Origin: Tubiluchus corallicola
Taxonomy: Eukaryota > Priapulida > Priapulimorpha > Priapulimorphida > Tubiluchidae
NCBI GenBank assembly: GCA_030141605.1
Contig: JAQGDQ010002449.1
Coordinates: 1-31,276 of the forward strand
Direction: 5' to 3'
DNA length: 31,276 nt
Shown: one piece after another, positions 21,525 to 30,040 of the stretch
How positions within the stretch are numbered: the stretch's first letter is position 1
Layout: each line of letters begins with the position of its first letter
Notes under the pieces: model-generated
The model's input: only the letters and a program-made list of their open reading frames with translations
Told to the model about the DNA's origin: nothing
Databases searched by the model: none
Position numbers and translations under genes: made by a program

Positions 21525-21592
21525 GGAGTACGAGCTGTTTTTTGACTTTACGATAATGGTGTTTGAAAAAAAATATAACGAGTCCCTTAACC

Positions 21593-21644
21593 TAACGGCT
21601 CCGTTAAAAAATAGCTTGACAAATAGGCATCCGCGTATTACCTA
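21593..21644 (+). promoter_or_regulatory. Palindrome and possible promoter before the second dctP gene
   Basis: TAACGG (21593-21598) and CCGTTA (21601-21606) form an inverted repeat with a two-base centre, more like an operator than a terminator. A perfect TTGACA follows (21616-21621). The -10 element at the right distance is weak (TACCTA, 21639-21644). The second receptor may thus have its own, activator-dependent promoter. Confidence 0.35.
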
Positions 21645-21676
21645 AGTGCAGGATTATTTTTTTGGAGGTAGAATGT

Positions 21677-22644
21677 ATGAACAGAGTGTTGGTTTTATCT
21701 TTCTTGATGTTGTTTCTGGTGGCGTCAAGTCTCACGGTATATAACAAAGACTGTGTGGAAACTTGGTCACATAACCAATGAGGATCACCAATGGCATAAA
21801 ACAGCGGTTTTCTTTGCAGAAGAGGTTGCTAAAAGGACCGATGGCAAGCGAGATTAGGATATATCCGAACAGCTCCCTTGGCAATGAAGTGGACAACATA
21901 AAGCAGATACAGATAGGTGCAGCGGATCTCGTTCTCACTGGAGAGACCATGCAAAACTGGGCACCAAAGACCGCTTTAATGGCAGTTCCTTACGCTTTTA
22001 AGAGTGATGAGCATATGAGGAACGTCATAAATAGCGAAATAGGCGAGTCTATCTCTGACGAAATCGTCAAAAAGGTTGGTGTCACACCGCTTTATTACCA
22101 CTTGAGGGCTCCCCGCAACCTCACTTCAAATAAACCTATAAATAAGCCAGCTGATATGCAGGGCATGATCTTGAGAGTTCCTGCGGTGCCCCTTTTCGTA
22201 GCATTCTGGGAGAACGTTGGAGCAAAGCCTACACCTATGGCATTTAATGAAGTGTTCACCGCCCTGCAACAGGGAACCATAGAAGGGCAAGAAAATCCAG
22301 ACTCTCTCATACTGTCTGCTGGCTTTTATGAAGTACAGAAGTACATCAATGAAACCGAACACGTCAGGCAATGGATATACGCAGTAATAGGCAACAAGCA
22401 ACTTAAAGCTCTTAAGCCGGACGTCAGGGCTGCTGTACTGGAAGCTGCGGAAGCTGCCCAAAAGTACGGAGATGAGCTTTACGAAGAAGAAAAGATAAAC
22501 AACAGGAAAAAGCTGATAGAGTTTGGTATGACAGTGAACAAGGTTGATCAGGATGCCTTTAGAAAAGCTGGAGAACCCGGCATAAAGAAGAACTTGAGCG
22601 CCGACAACTATAAGCTGTACGAAAAGATTCTTGAGCTAGACTAG
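21677..22644 (+). CDS. dctP: TRAP transporter substrate-binding protein DctP (second copy), two frame breaks near the 5' end
   Basis: A paralogue of the preceding receptor, aligning along its full length: IRIYPNSSLGNEVDNIKQIQ, YYHLRAPRNLTSNKPINKPA, FNEVFTALQQGTIEGQENPD and a matching C-terminus. A signal peptide is encoded from the ATG at 21677 (MNRVLVLSFLMLFLVASS), 8 bases after GGAGG. The frame then breaks at about 21740-21746, before the TVWKLGHITNED-like segment, and again at about 21843-21850, after EEVAKRTDG. Two missing bases at each site would give 324 codons, exactly the size of the first copy; one extra base at each also restores the frame. The remaining 288-residue frame is intact, so this is either a sequence error or a very young pseudogene. 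Confidence 0.85.
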
Positions 22645-22665
22645 TTGTTTCATTTTAGAATTAGT

Positions 22666-23163
22666 ATGAAAAAACCTATAGAAACCATACTAAATATCGG
22701 GGCAGTGATCTGTTTTGCTGCCCTGATCATTTCAGTGCTCATACAGATTTATGCAAGGTTTGCCCTGCCTAGAGCTCCCTCTTGGACTGAAGAGGCTGCA
22801 AGATTTTTGTTGAATTTTGCGGTGGCGTTTGCAGCGCCGGTCGCCCTGAAGCATAGGGATTTTATCAACGTAGATATGCTGATAAGTGTGTTGCCTGAAC
22901 GGATGCAGAAATATTTGAATGCCCTCATATATCTTGCGATAGGTCTCGTTTCCCTTTTGATGATAAAGCACAGCGTAACCTTTATGAGTGGAGGCGTATA
23001 TCAGACTGCACCGGCTTTTCCTTCCCTTAGGATGAGTTATATCTATGCTTGCCAAGTTTTACTGTTCTCAGGGCTTGCCCTGTACGCATTTTATCACGTG
23101 GCGGGCTATCTCGATCTACCGAAACACATTAAAAAAATAAAAGGGAATGGCAGCTCATGTTGA
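22666..23163 (+). CDS. dctQ: TRAP transporter small membrane subunit DctQ
   Basis: A 165-residue membrane protein with four hydrophobic segments. Conserved DctQ features are RAPSWTEEAARFLLNFAVAF, in which W-x-EE-x-AR is the family signature, and ALKHRDFINVDMLISVLPER. DctQ links the receptor to the large subunit. The ATG at 22666 is 21 bases after the dctP stop; the frame also opens at a TTG directly after that stop, but this has no support. The ribosome binding site is weak, so coupling to the upstream gene is likely. It overlaps dctM by 7 bases. Confidence 0.93.
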   Translation: MKKPIETILNIGAVICFAALIISVLIQIYARFALPRAPSWTEEAARFLLNFAVAFAAPVALKHRDFINVDMLISVLPERMQKYLNALIYLAIGLVSLLMIKHSVTFMSGGVYQTAPAFPSLRMSYIYACQVLLFSGLALYAFYHVAGYLDLPKHIKKIKGNGSSC

Positions 23164-24431
23164 TACTATTCACTTCCTTTATACTGCTTATTGTGGTTGG
23201 TTTTCCCATTGCGTTTGCCTTAGGACTCTCCTCTATCCTTTATTTGGTGGTAAATGACATTACGCTAGTTATTGTCCCCCAAAAGATGTATGACGGAATA
23301 GACAAGTTTGTCCTTCTTTGCATACCGGGATTTATCTTTGCGGGCAATATTATGAATTCCGGTGGAATTACCATACGAATAATAGATTTTGCCAACTCGA
23401 TAATGGGACATATCACGGGTGGACTTGCTTTGACTAACATAGGCTCGTCCATGCTGTTTGCAGGCATATCCGGCACAGCTTTGGCTGATACCGCAAGTAT
23501 CGGCTCGATAATGATACCTGCCATGGTGGAAGAAGGGTATGATCCTGCGTATTCTGCAGCAGTTACTGCCGCGTCGTCCACGGTTGGACCTATCATACCG
23601 CCGAGCTTGCCGATGATCATAGTCGGCACCATGACGGGCCTCTCTGTGCAAAAATTGTTTGCCGCAGGGGCAATCCCAGGATTGATGCTGGGAGTTGGAA
23701 TGATGGTCGTGTCATACATCATATCCAAAAAGAAGAAGTATCCCAAGGGAGAACGCTCCACGCTGCACCAGATAATGAGAAGCTTCATAAAAGCTTTTTG
23801 GGCTCTGCTGATGCCTATACTTATTCTGTACGGAATATTGGGAGGGATGTTCACGCCAACGGAAGCCTCTATCATCGCCGTAGCTTATGCGCTAGTGATA
23901 GGGCTCTTTGTCTATAGGGAGATGAAGTTCAAGGATATATATGGGGTAATGGTCAACACCTTGAGAACAACCACGTCAATCATGGTGCTGGTTGGGTTTG
24001 CAAACCTCTTTGGGTGGATACTGACCAGCGAACAGATACCTCAGACCATCGTGAACGCCATGCTATCGGTAACTGACAACAAAATACTGATAATACTGAT
24101 GATCAACCTGCTGCTGCTATTCATAGGGACGTTTATGGAAACTATTGCAGCGCTTATCATACTGTTTCCTATACTTCTGAATGTCGCCGTTTCTGTGGGA
24201 GTTGACCCGATACAGTTTGGAGTCATTGCCGTGTTAAACCTTATGATAGGGTTATCGACGCCTCCTGTGGGAGTTTGTTTATTTGTGGCATCCAGTATAG
24301 GACGCGTTTCACTGCTGCATCTGTCAAAGACTATACTGCCATTTATCGCCGTGAACTTAGTCATATTGCTGCTCATAAGCTATATACCGATCTTCAGCCT
24401 GTATATACCGCAGCTGCTTTACGGCAAATAA
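23157..24431 (+). CDS. dctM: TRAP transporter large membrane subunit DctM
   Basis: A 424-residue polytopic protein that forms the Na+-coupled transport channel of the TRAP system. About twelve hydrophobic segments are visible, with family stretches IPGFIFAGNIMNSGGITIRI, GSSMLFAGISGTALADTASI, TAASSTVGPIIPPSLPMIIV, GGMFTPTEASIIAVAYALVI and IGLSTPPVGVCLFVASSIG. Length is standard. The ATG overlaps the end of dctQ, and a strong terminator follows, so the operon is dctP-dctP-dctQ-dctM. Confidence 0.97.
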   Translation: MLILFTSFILLIVVGFPIAFALGLSSILYLVVNDITLVIVPQKMYDGIDKFVLLCIPGFIFAGNIMNSGGITIRIIDFANSIMGHITGGLALTNIGSSMLFAGISGTALADTASIGSIMIPAMVEEGYDPAYSAAVTAASSTVGPIIPPSLPMIIVGTMTGLSVQKLFAAGAIPGLMLGVGMMVVSYIISKKKKYPKGERSTLHQIMRSFIKAFWALLMPILILYGILGGMFTPTEASIIAVAYALVIGLFVYREMKFKDIYGVMVNTLRTTTSIMVLVGFANLFGWILTSEQIPQTIVNAMLSVTDNKILIILMINLLLLFIGTFMETIAALIILFPILLNVAVSVGVDPIQFGVIAVLNLMIGLSTPPVGVCLFVASSIGRVSLLHLSKTILPFIAVNLVILLLISYIPIFSLYIPQLLYGK

Positions 24432-24445
24432 AATTTCTGAAATAT

Positions 24446-24478
24446 AAAAAACCTGCCAGAGTATGGCAGGTTTTTTTT
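24446..24478 (+). terminator. Rho-independent terminator of the dct operon
   Basis: ACCTGCC (24451-24457) pairs with GGCAGGT (24465-24471) around a 7-base loop. The right arm continues into an eight-T tract, and the A run before the left arm can extend the pairing. It lies 15 bases after the dctM stop. Confidence 0.92.
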
Positions 24479-24519
24479 ATGTCCATAGCGGTGTGCTTTG
24501 CTCAAAGAGTTTTCAAGGT

Positions 24520-25508
24520 TCAAAGGCTGGATAAGAAATGCTCGTATAGCTCTACCTCATATTTTGAACCTATCGCCAATGGGGATTTTGCGTGTAAGCC
24601 ATCAAGGGGGACGTTCAATATCTTCTCAGTCCCGGTGGTGGCATCTCCGCCGGCATTCTTTGCAATAAAAGCTAAGGGGTTTGATTCGTAAAGCAAGCGT
24701 ATCTTGCCTCGGTTGTTCATATCGTCAGCAGGATAAAGGTATACTCCCCCTTTCAGAGATTTCTATGGAAGTCTGCAACCAAAGAGCCTATATAACGCGA
24801 AGTGTACTTTCTGTCCGGATGATTCTTCAAAAAACCGATGTACTTCTTAGTCTGTTCGTCCCAACTATCGTAATTGGCTTCATTGACGCTGTATATATTT
24901 CCATGCTCAGGCATCTGTATATTTCTGTTGGACAGAAGGAATTCCCCCACCGAAGGATCCAGGGTAAACCCATTAACACCATCGCCCGCAGAATATACAA
25001 GCATGGTGCTGGAGCCATAAATAACATAGCCAGCAGCAATCAGCTCACAACCCGGCACACAAAAATCGTGAATAGTAATACCGTTGCCCCCATGTTTGTA
25101 TATGCCAAAGATGCTGCCGATACTGACATTTACATCGATATTGCTGGACCCATCCAACGGATCAAACACAACTAAATATTTACCCTTAGGGTATTTGCTA
25201 GGAATAGTTATCATATCGTCAACCTCTTCAGAAGCCATCGCGGCCAAGACTCCGAGGTGTTCGAGAGAGCTTACCATCCTCTCATTTGCATAAACGTCCA
25301 ACTTCTGCTGGGATTCGCCATGCACATTGCTATCGCCCGCTATCCCGATGATATTCACCAAACCAGCCTTGTTCACTTCGCGACTGATGACCTTTGCCAC
25401 AAAAGCTATCTGATCAAAAATCATAGTCAGCTCGCCAGTCGCCCCGGGATGCTTGCGCTGCTCTTCAAGAATAAATCTGCTAAGATTAACAACTCCTCCA
25501 TTAGACAT
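24520..25508 (-). CDS. fbp: Class I fructose-1,6-bisphosphatase, one-base frameshift in the 3' part
   Basis: Hydrolyses fructose-1,6-bisphosphate to fructose-6-phosphate in gluconeogenesis. The active-site metal motif DPLDGSSN (116-123) is present, with EEVDDMI upstream. The frame as written stops at 24753 after SLVADFHRNL. The remainder, LKGGVYLYPADD then NRGKIRLLYESNPLAFIAKN and GGDATTG, continues in another frame to 24520. One base missing near 24754-24757 restores HRNLLKGGVYLYP and 330 codons, the usual size. GGGAGG lies 5 bases before the ATG. Gluconeogenic FBPase fits growth on C4 acids imported by the neighbouring locus. Confidence 0.94.
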
Positions 25509-25539
25509 ATCAACCTCCCTTTAACACATATATAACAGC

Positions 25540-25568
25540 ATTACAATACAGTGAAAATTTGTGTCCAA
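25540..25568 (-). promoter_or_regulatory. Putative fbp promoter
   Basis: Minus-strand TTGGAC (25563-25568), a 17-base spacer and TGTAAT (25540-25545), about 30 bases before the fbp ATG. The -10 box is good and the -35 box moderate. A perfect palindrome TTTGTC-AAA-GACAAA (25607-25621) lies 39 bases further upstream and could be an operator or the stem of a metF-side structure. Confidence 0.4.
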
Positions 25569-25784
25569 GAAACTGCTCTAGTAGGATGATAGCCCATAGA
25601 AACACCTTTGTCAAAGACAAACGCATTGTCTTCTGAACGCTCTAATATTAGGACGATTGATTAGATAATGGCAACCCAGATTTCCTTGAATGTACAGCGA
25701 CGATGATCACAAAATATTTGTGGCTGGAGTTGTCAATTCGGGAGAGTGACATAAATATGCAAAAGATATTCTATTATGAACGGC

Positions 25785-26639
25785 TCAAGCTTTTAATTGT
25801 TTCACGATCTTTTCTGTGGCGGAATTTTTATTGAGCGTAAAGAAGTGTAGCCCTCTGACACCGTATTCGAGAAGCTCTCTGCACTGATTTACGGCAAACT
25901 CAACTCCCAGCTCTTCCATCTCTGACGCTGTCCTGCCCTCCATCATCCGCATAATATTTTCTCCAACTTGGACGCCGCACATATCGGTAAACTTGACAAC
26001 CTGCTTAATATTTGTAATAGGCATAATGCCCGCGACTACAGGCACATCAATATTTTGCCTCTCCAGTTCATTCATCAGGTCATAAAAATAGTTGTTGTCA
26101 AAAAACAGCTGAGTTATCAAAAAAGATGCTCCCGCATCCACCTTTCTTTTCACATTGGTAACGTCTGCCGCCAATGTCGGAGACTCCTTGTGCCCCTCAG
26201 GATAGACAGCAGCCCCTATGCAGATATCTTCAGATCTTGACCTTATATATTTTATCAGGTCATCAGCGTGCTTAAAATCGTGAAAGATCTCCCCTTCAAA
26301 ATTTGAAGGAATATCTCCCCGCAAGGCGAGAATATTTTCTATACCCACAGAAGCGGTATAATCCAATGTCTCGTCAATGCTATCATACGACTGAGCAATA
26401 CAGGTAAGATGAAGAACCGTCTCCATACCCAATGAGCGGTGCAAGCGAGAGCTCCAAGCGAGGGTATTTTCAGAAGTGCTGCCCCCAGCTCCGTAAGTAA
26501 TGGAAACGTAATCCGGCTCAAAACAGCTCAAGCTTTCCACCGTATTGAACAACACCGCCTCACCATCCGCCCCCTTAGGGGGGAAAAACTCAAATGAAAT
26601 ACTGCTACTTTTCAGATTGTATAAATCATCAAGCTTCAA
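25785..26639 (-). CDS. metF: Methylenetetrahydrofolate reductase
   Basis: Reduces 5,10-methylene-THF to 5-methyl-THF with FAD, supplying methyl groups for methionine. The 284-residue protein shows ISFEFFPPK (catalytic Glu about residue 17), VSITYGAGGST, HLTCIAQS, ENILALRGDIP, FLITQLFFDN and VPVVAGIMPI, all family blocks. Length is typical. The start is a TTG at 26637-26639, preceded by GAGGTG; no ATG fits the family N-terminus. No SAM riboswitch is recognisable in the short divergent gap. It is divergent from the lytic transglycosylase gene and separated from fbp by 276 bases. Confidence 0.96.
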   Translation of the reverse strand: MKLDDLYNLKSSSISFEFFPPKGADGEAVLFNTVESLSCFEPDYVSITYGAGGSTSENTLAWSSRLHRSLGMETVLHLTCIAQSYDSIDETLDYTASVGIENILALRGDIPSNFEGEIFHDFKHADDLIKYIRSRSEDICIGAAVYPEGHKESPTLAADVTNVKRKVDAGASFLITQLFFDNNYFYDLMNELERQNIDVPVVAGIMPITNIKQVVKFTDMCGVQVGENIMRMMEGRTASEMEELGVEFAVNQCRELLEYGVRGLHFFTLNKNSATEKIVKQLKA

Positions 26640-26726
26640 GAAAACACCTCGTAACTACTTCGCCTATCACGTATGATAGTTATTTTTTATTGCTATTTCT
26701 TCCTCCAGCGCATAATATTATATGTC

Positions 26727-27314
26727 ATGAAATTTTTCTACAAATATTTACTTATCGCTTTTATCACGTACATTTTGTTTTTGAATGTCTTAACGTTTGC
26801 GACGTCCTTTAATACAAAACAGTTGATAAATGCTCATCATGTTAAAGGGCGGACAGTCAGCCTATATTACTTCTTAAAATATTTTGCCCTTGAGAGCGGC
26901 ATAGGCACAAAATCACTGCCAAAAGAGACGGTTGTGGAGAATGTATATGAGATAGCGCCGAAATACAACGTAGACCCTGAGCTTGTACTATTGGTTATAG
27001 AGGTTGAGTCAAAATATAAACAGTTCGCAATTTCAAGGGCTAGCGCCATGGGATATATGCAGATAATGCCGACGACTTACAAGGAGGTTGGCACAGGCAA
27101 TCCATACGATATTAAAAACAATCTGGAGGCAGGGATAAAATATCTGGCGATACAATTAGACACCTTCAAAGACTTAAAACTCGCTCTAGCCGCATATAAT
27201 GCAGGTCCTGCCAATGTAAAAAAATATATGGCGGGAAATTACGACCTACCTTCCCAAACAAAATATTACGTGAAAACCATTTCGGAAAAGTATGATCTTA
27301 TAAATGAAAAATGA
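26727..27314 (+). CDS. Small lytic transglycosylase (GH23, Slt type)
   Basis: A periplasmic murein-cleaving enzyme. The N-terminus (MKFFYKYLLIAFITYILFLN) is a signal peptide or anchor. The SLT domain has the catalytic glutamate in LLVIEVESKYKQFAISRASA, then GYMQIMPTTYKEVG, NLEAGIKYLA and LALAAYNAGPANVKKY, the standard blocks ending in the AYNAG motif. It is about 195 residues from this ATG; the frame is open to an ATG at 26673, which would add a second hydrophobic stretch and lacks a ribosome binding site. No cell-wall-binding domain is present. It stands alone, divergent from metF. Confidence 0.9.
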   Translation: MKFFYKYLLIAFITYILFLNVLTFATSFNTKQLINAHHVKGRTVSLYYFLKYFALESGIGTKSLPKETVVENVYEIAPKYNVDPELVLLVIEVESKYKQFAISRASAMGYMQIMPTTYKEVGTGNPYDIKNNLEAGIKYLAIQLDTFKDLKLALAAYNAGPANVKKYMAGNYDLPSQTKYYVKTISEKYDLINEK

Positions 27315-27457
27315 TCAAACCGCAGTATTTTTTGACTTCACTTAAAGAGACCTGACGCTCAACACACACCCCAAACAAGCAACAGACAGCATTTATCGCA
27401 ATATTAAAGTCCATTTCAGACAAAATAGAGACAGCTGTAGAGTATGTTTAAAGAAAA
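27315..27457. other. Intergenic gap after the lytic transglycosylase gene
   Basis: No gene, tRNA or clear plus-strand terminator was found. The right end carries the A-rich tract that serves, on the minus strand, as the T tail of the RCC1 terminator. Confidence 0.5.
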
Positions 27458-27480
27458 CCGCCCTTAAGTGCAGGGCGGCT
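27450..27480 (-). terminator. Terminator downstream of the first RCC1 gene and its pseudogene tail
   Basis: CCGCCCT (27458-27464) pairs with AGGGCGG (27472-27478) around a 7-base loop. On the minus strand it is followed by TTTTCTTT. The hairpin and the bases to its right (27458-27489) are identical to 30261-30292 after the second RCC1 gene. Confidence 0.85.
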
Positions 27481-27576
27481 ATATTATTGCTTCAAGCTGT
27501 CGGTTATACCCACAGGATCAGCGCTAGAATATCTTGTGAGGCTATCACCCTAAAGAGTAAAGCTCATTACCCTCAT
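27480..27576 (-). pseudogene. Vestigial RCC1 paralogue: fused head and tail of a lost copy
   Basis: On the minus strand, AATGAGCTTTACTC (as in the first visible blade of the right-edge RCC1 gene, about 31255-31269) runs directly into GATAGCCTCACAA and ATATTCTAGCGCTGATCCTG, the last codons of that same gene (about 30300-30367). Compared with the two sources it has one extra base at the join, a 9-base deletion in the tail and an 8-base deletion before the terminator, so no useful frame remains. It looks like the product of recombination between first and last blades, both of which contain TACTCCTGGGG, which removed the whole propeller between them. Confidence 0.75.
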
Positions 27577-27580
27577 ATCT

Positions 27581-30040
27581 CTATGGGGATAACACTATCT
27601 CTTTTGGGATCAAAGTATCAGAACCACCACTTATGTCACGATGTCCCCAAGCGTAAACCTTGCCATCGCTGGTCATAGCTAACGCGCCACCATGCCCCCC
27701 TGCGAGCGTGACTACATCTGAGAGAGATGAGAGGTCTCCTAGAGCATTGTGGCTATTATCTCCCCAAGATATCACAGTATCGTTATTCAAGACCGCATAG
27801 CTTGCGATGTAGCCGGCACTCATGGTCTTAACGCTACTCTTAAGATGCTTTGGAGCATATTGATCTGCTTTACCTCCATCTAGCTGGCCATAACCATTAT
27901 AACCCCAACCATAGAGGTCCCCCTGATCCGTCAAAGCTAGAAAATGATATCCGCCTGCGGATATCTCCACAACTTTGAGATTTTTTGGCACCAGTTGAGG
28001 AATGTGGGTCTGTGTACCATTGTCCGTACTCCCTATTCCTAGAAGTCCGAAACGATTATATCCCCAAGTGTAAACATCCCCATCCTTCGTCAGTGCAACT
28101 GTTGTGTAAAAACTTGTAGCAATATCCTGAACGTTCGCCAGAGGCGCAACCGTGGGCTTTAATATGTCAGCGGTATCTAAAAATCCCAACTGATTGTAAT
28201 GATTATACCCCCACATCAGAAGTGTGCCCTTATCGGTGACCAGCGCGCTCGCATAATTATAACCTGCAGAGATCTTCACTATCTTTTCTCCAGGGGGCAG
28301 ATTACTCAAGTCAACCTCCACAGGCACATGTCTGTCAGTCGTAGTGCCATCTCCCAGTTGACCAAATTTGTTACTTCCCCAGGCGTACAGCTTGCCGTTG
28401 ACGTCTAAACCCAAAGAATGATGCTTTCCTGCCGAAACCATGTTAAACTCATCCAAGTCCGGATACCGCTTAGATATATTTTTGGGCTGATACGTCGTCG
28501 CAGTAGAATTATCTCCAATTTGACCTAGGGTATTACGTCCCCAAGCCCAGAGATCGCCTGCATCATCTATGTGGAAAGCATGAAAGTAGCGTACTGATAG
28601 ATTTGCTCCGTTACTCCTGAGAGTGAAGTCTGCCGTCAGATCAGCGTCATCTATTACAACCTGATGATCCTTAATGCCTTCATGCGCTGCGGCAGTAACA
28701 TTCAAGGAATAGGTACCGCTAGGTAAAGAGAGCAAGTAGGCTCCACTATCATCCGTGACATCTTCTTTAAGCAGGGTAGTCCCACTGTAGACCTCAACAC
28801 TGGCACCCTCTATGGCAGTGCCATAACTGTCAGTGATTACGCCACTTAAGGTGTAGAGATTTGAACTAGCATAGTTTAGGGCAACTGATGGAAGATAAGC
28901 AAATACATCATCATCCAGATCCACAGCTTCTATAATATTCTCAAAGCCATCCTTTGTGAACTTCACCACGTATGCCCCAAGATCCAGTATCGCATAGAAG
29001 TTGCCCAATTCATCACTCACAACACTACCGAGAAGGCTATCGCCATTGTTAAACTTGACGTTCACCCCCTCAAGAGGAGCGTCAAACTGATCAAAAACTT
29101 GACCATAAATCCCGCCGTACTTATCGGTCTTAAGCTCCAGCGCATAGCTCTCATCCACAAAGGCATTGTTTGAATCAAGCGTAAATTCATCACCCCTATA
29201 GTTGTCGTGATAAACTGAGACGCCGATGATGTCATAAAGGTCACCATGGGGTAAAACTATCCTATAGCCACCGTCATCATTAGTTATCGTTATCGTATCT
29301 ATAAGGTTAGTAGACTGACGGTACTTCACTTCTGAGCCGACATAAGGATATGTCATAATGGGAGCAGCTGCAGTGCCATCACCAAATTCCATGGAAGCTA
29401 CACCGTAAACCACTCCATAGGTGGATGTGTCTATGGACAGAACAACATCATCCGTGGTAAACGGATCTTTGATACTCAACTCATAATTTGACGTTACCGT
29501 CTCATACCCATATTTACTGAACTCTACACTAACCGCGCCATGGGGAACCGTGATAGAGAAGAAACCAGCTTCGCTGGTGTAGGATACATAATTGTCACCA
29601 TCTGCCGAAATCTTCACTTCGGGAAGGGGAGCCCCATCTTGATCACCTTCAATTACCTTACCAAAAATAGTGCCGTGGGTGTTAAAATCCACACTAACAT
29701 ACTGTGTCGGTATGGGATCATCACTCATCACGCTTATGGGCACAGTTTTGCTCAGATAGCCAACACCATCAATCTTGAGTTCATAATCGCCAGGTGCAAC
29801 ACTGAAACTGTACTTACCATCAGCATCAGTAACATCTGAAGCTTGGACAACTCCACCCTGCTCCAGAGCAACTTCAGCACCGCTCACAGGATAACCGTAA
29901 ATGTTTTCCAATGTACCGGAAATAGTTAATTCACTTGGACCGGTTGTAGTTAAACCGGTATCTTGTGAACCGCTGCACGATACAATGCCGAACGCAAACA
30001 CGAGCAGCATTAGTCTAATCAAAAGATTAAAACTTCTCAT
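27581..30040 (-). CDS. Lipoprotein with carboxypeptidase-regulatory-like repeats and a seven-bladed RCC1 propeller
   Basis: An 819-residue exported protein. The signal peptide ends in the lipobox IVSC with the acylated cysteine at C22. About five beta-sandwich domains of the carboxypeptidase regulatory type follow (roughly 36-115, 125-200, 205-300, 305-385, 393-465), each with a [I/V]xGxVxD start, a G-A/V-x-V strand and a DxxGxYxxxLPxGxY segment. Residues about 475-819 hold seven RCC1 blades, recognised by AWGRN, AWGSN, MWGYN, TWGYN, GWGYN, SWGDN and AWGHR, enough for a closed propeller. GGAGGA precedes the ATG. There is no enzymatic motif. A surface-exposed binding or adhesion role is my inference; the true function is unknown. 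Confidence 0.85.
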   Translation of the reverse strand: MRSFNLLIRLMLLVFAFGIVSCSGSQDTGLTTTGPSELTISGTLENIYGYPVSGAEVALEQGGVVQASDVTDADGKYSFSVAPGDYELKIDGVGYLSKTVPISVMSDDPIPTQYVSVDFNTHGTIFGKVIEGDQDGAPLPEVKISADGDNYVSYTSEAGFFSITVPHGAVSVEFSKYGYETVTSNYELSIKDPFTTDDVVLSIDTSTYGVVYGVASMEFGDGTAAAPIMTYPYVGSEVKYRQSTNLIDTITITNDDGGYRIVLPHGDLYDIIGVSVYHDNYRGDEFTLDSNNAFVDESYALELKTDKYGGIYGQVFDQFDAPLEGVNVKFNNGDSLLGSVVSDELGNFYAILDLGAYVVKFTKDGFENIIEAVDLDDDVFAYLPSVALNYASSNLYTLSGVITDSYGTAIEGASVEVYSGTTLLKEDVTDDSGAYLLSLPSGTYSLNVTAAAHEGIKDHQVVIDDADLTADFTLRSNGANLSVRYFHAFHIDDAGDLWAWGRNTLGQIGDNSTATTYQPKNISKRYPDLDEFNMVSAGKHHSLGLDVNGKLYAWGSNKFGQLGDGTTTDRHVPVEVDLSNLPPGEKIVKISAGYNYASALVTDKGTLLMWGYNHYNQLGFLDTADILKPTVAPLANVQDIATSFYTTVALTKDGDVYTWGYNRFGLLGIGSTDNGTQTHIPQLVPKNLKVVEISAGGYHFLALTDQGDLYGWGYNGYGQLDGGKADQYAPKHLKSSVKTMSAGYIASYAVLNNDTVISWGDNSHNALGDLSSLSDVVTLAGGHGGALAMTSDGKVYAWGHRDISGGSDTLIPKEIVLSP

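Noticed and set aside
26640-26726. SAM or other riboswitch before metF
   Set aside because: The gap between the divergent metF and lytic transglycosylase genes is too short, and no conserved aptamer helices could be recognised.
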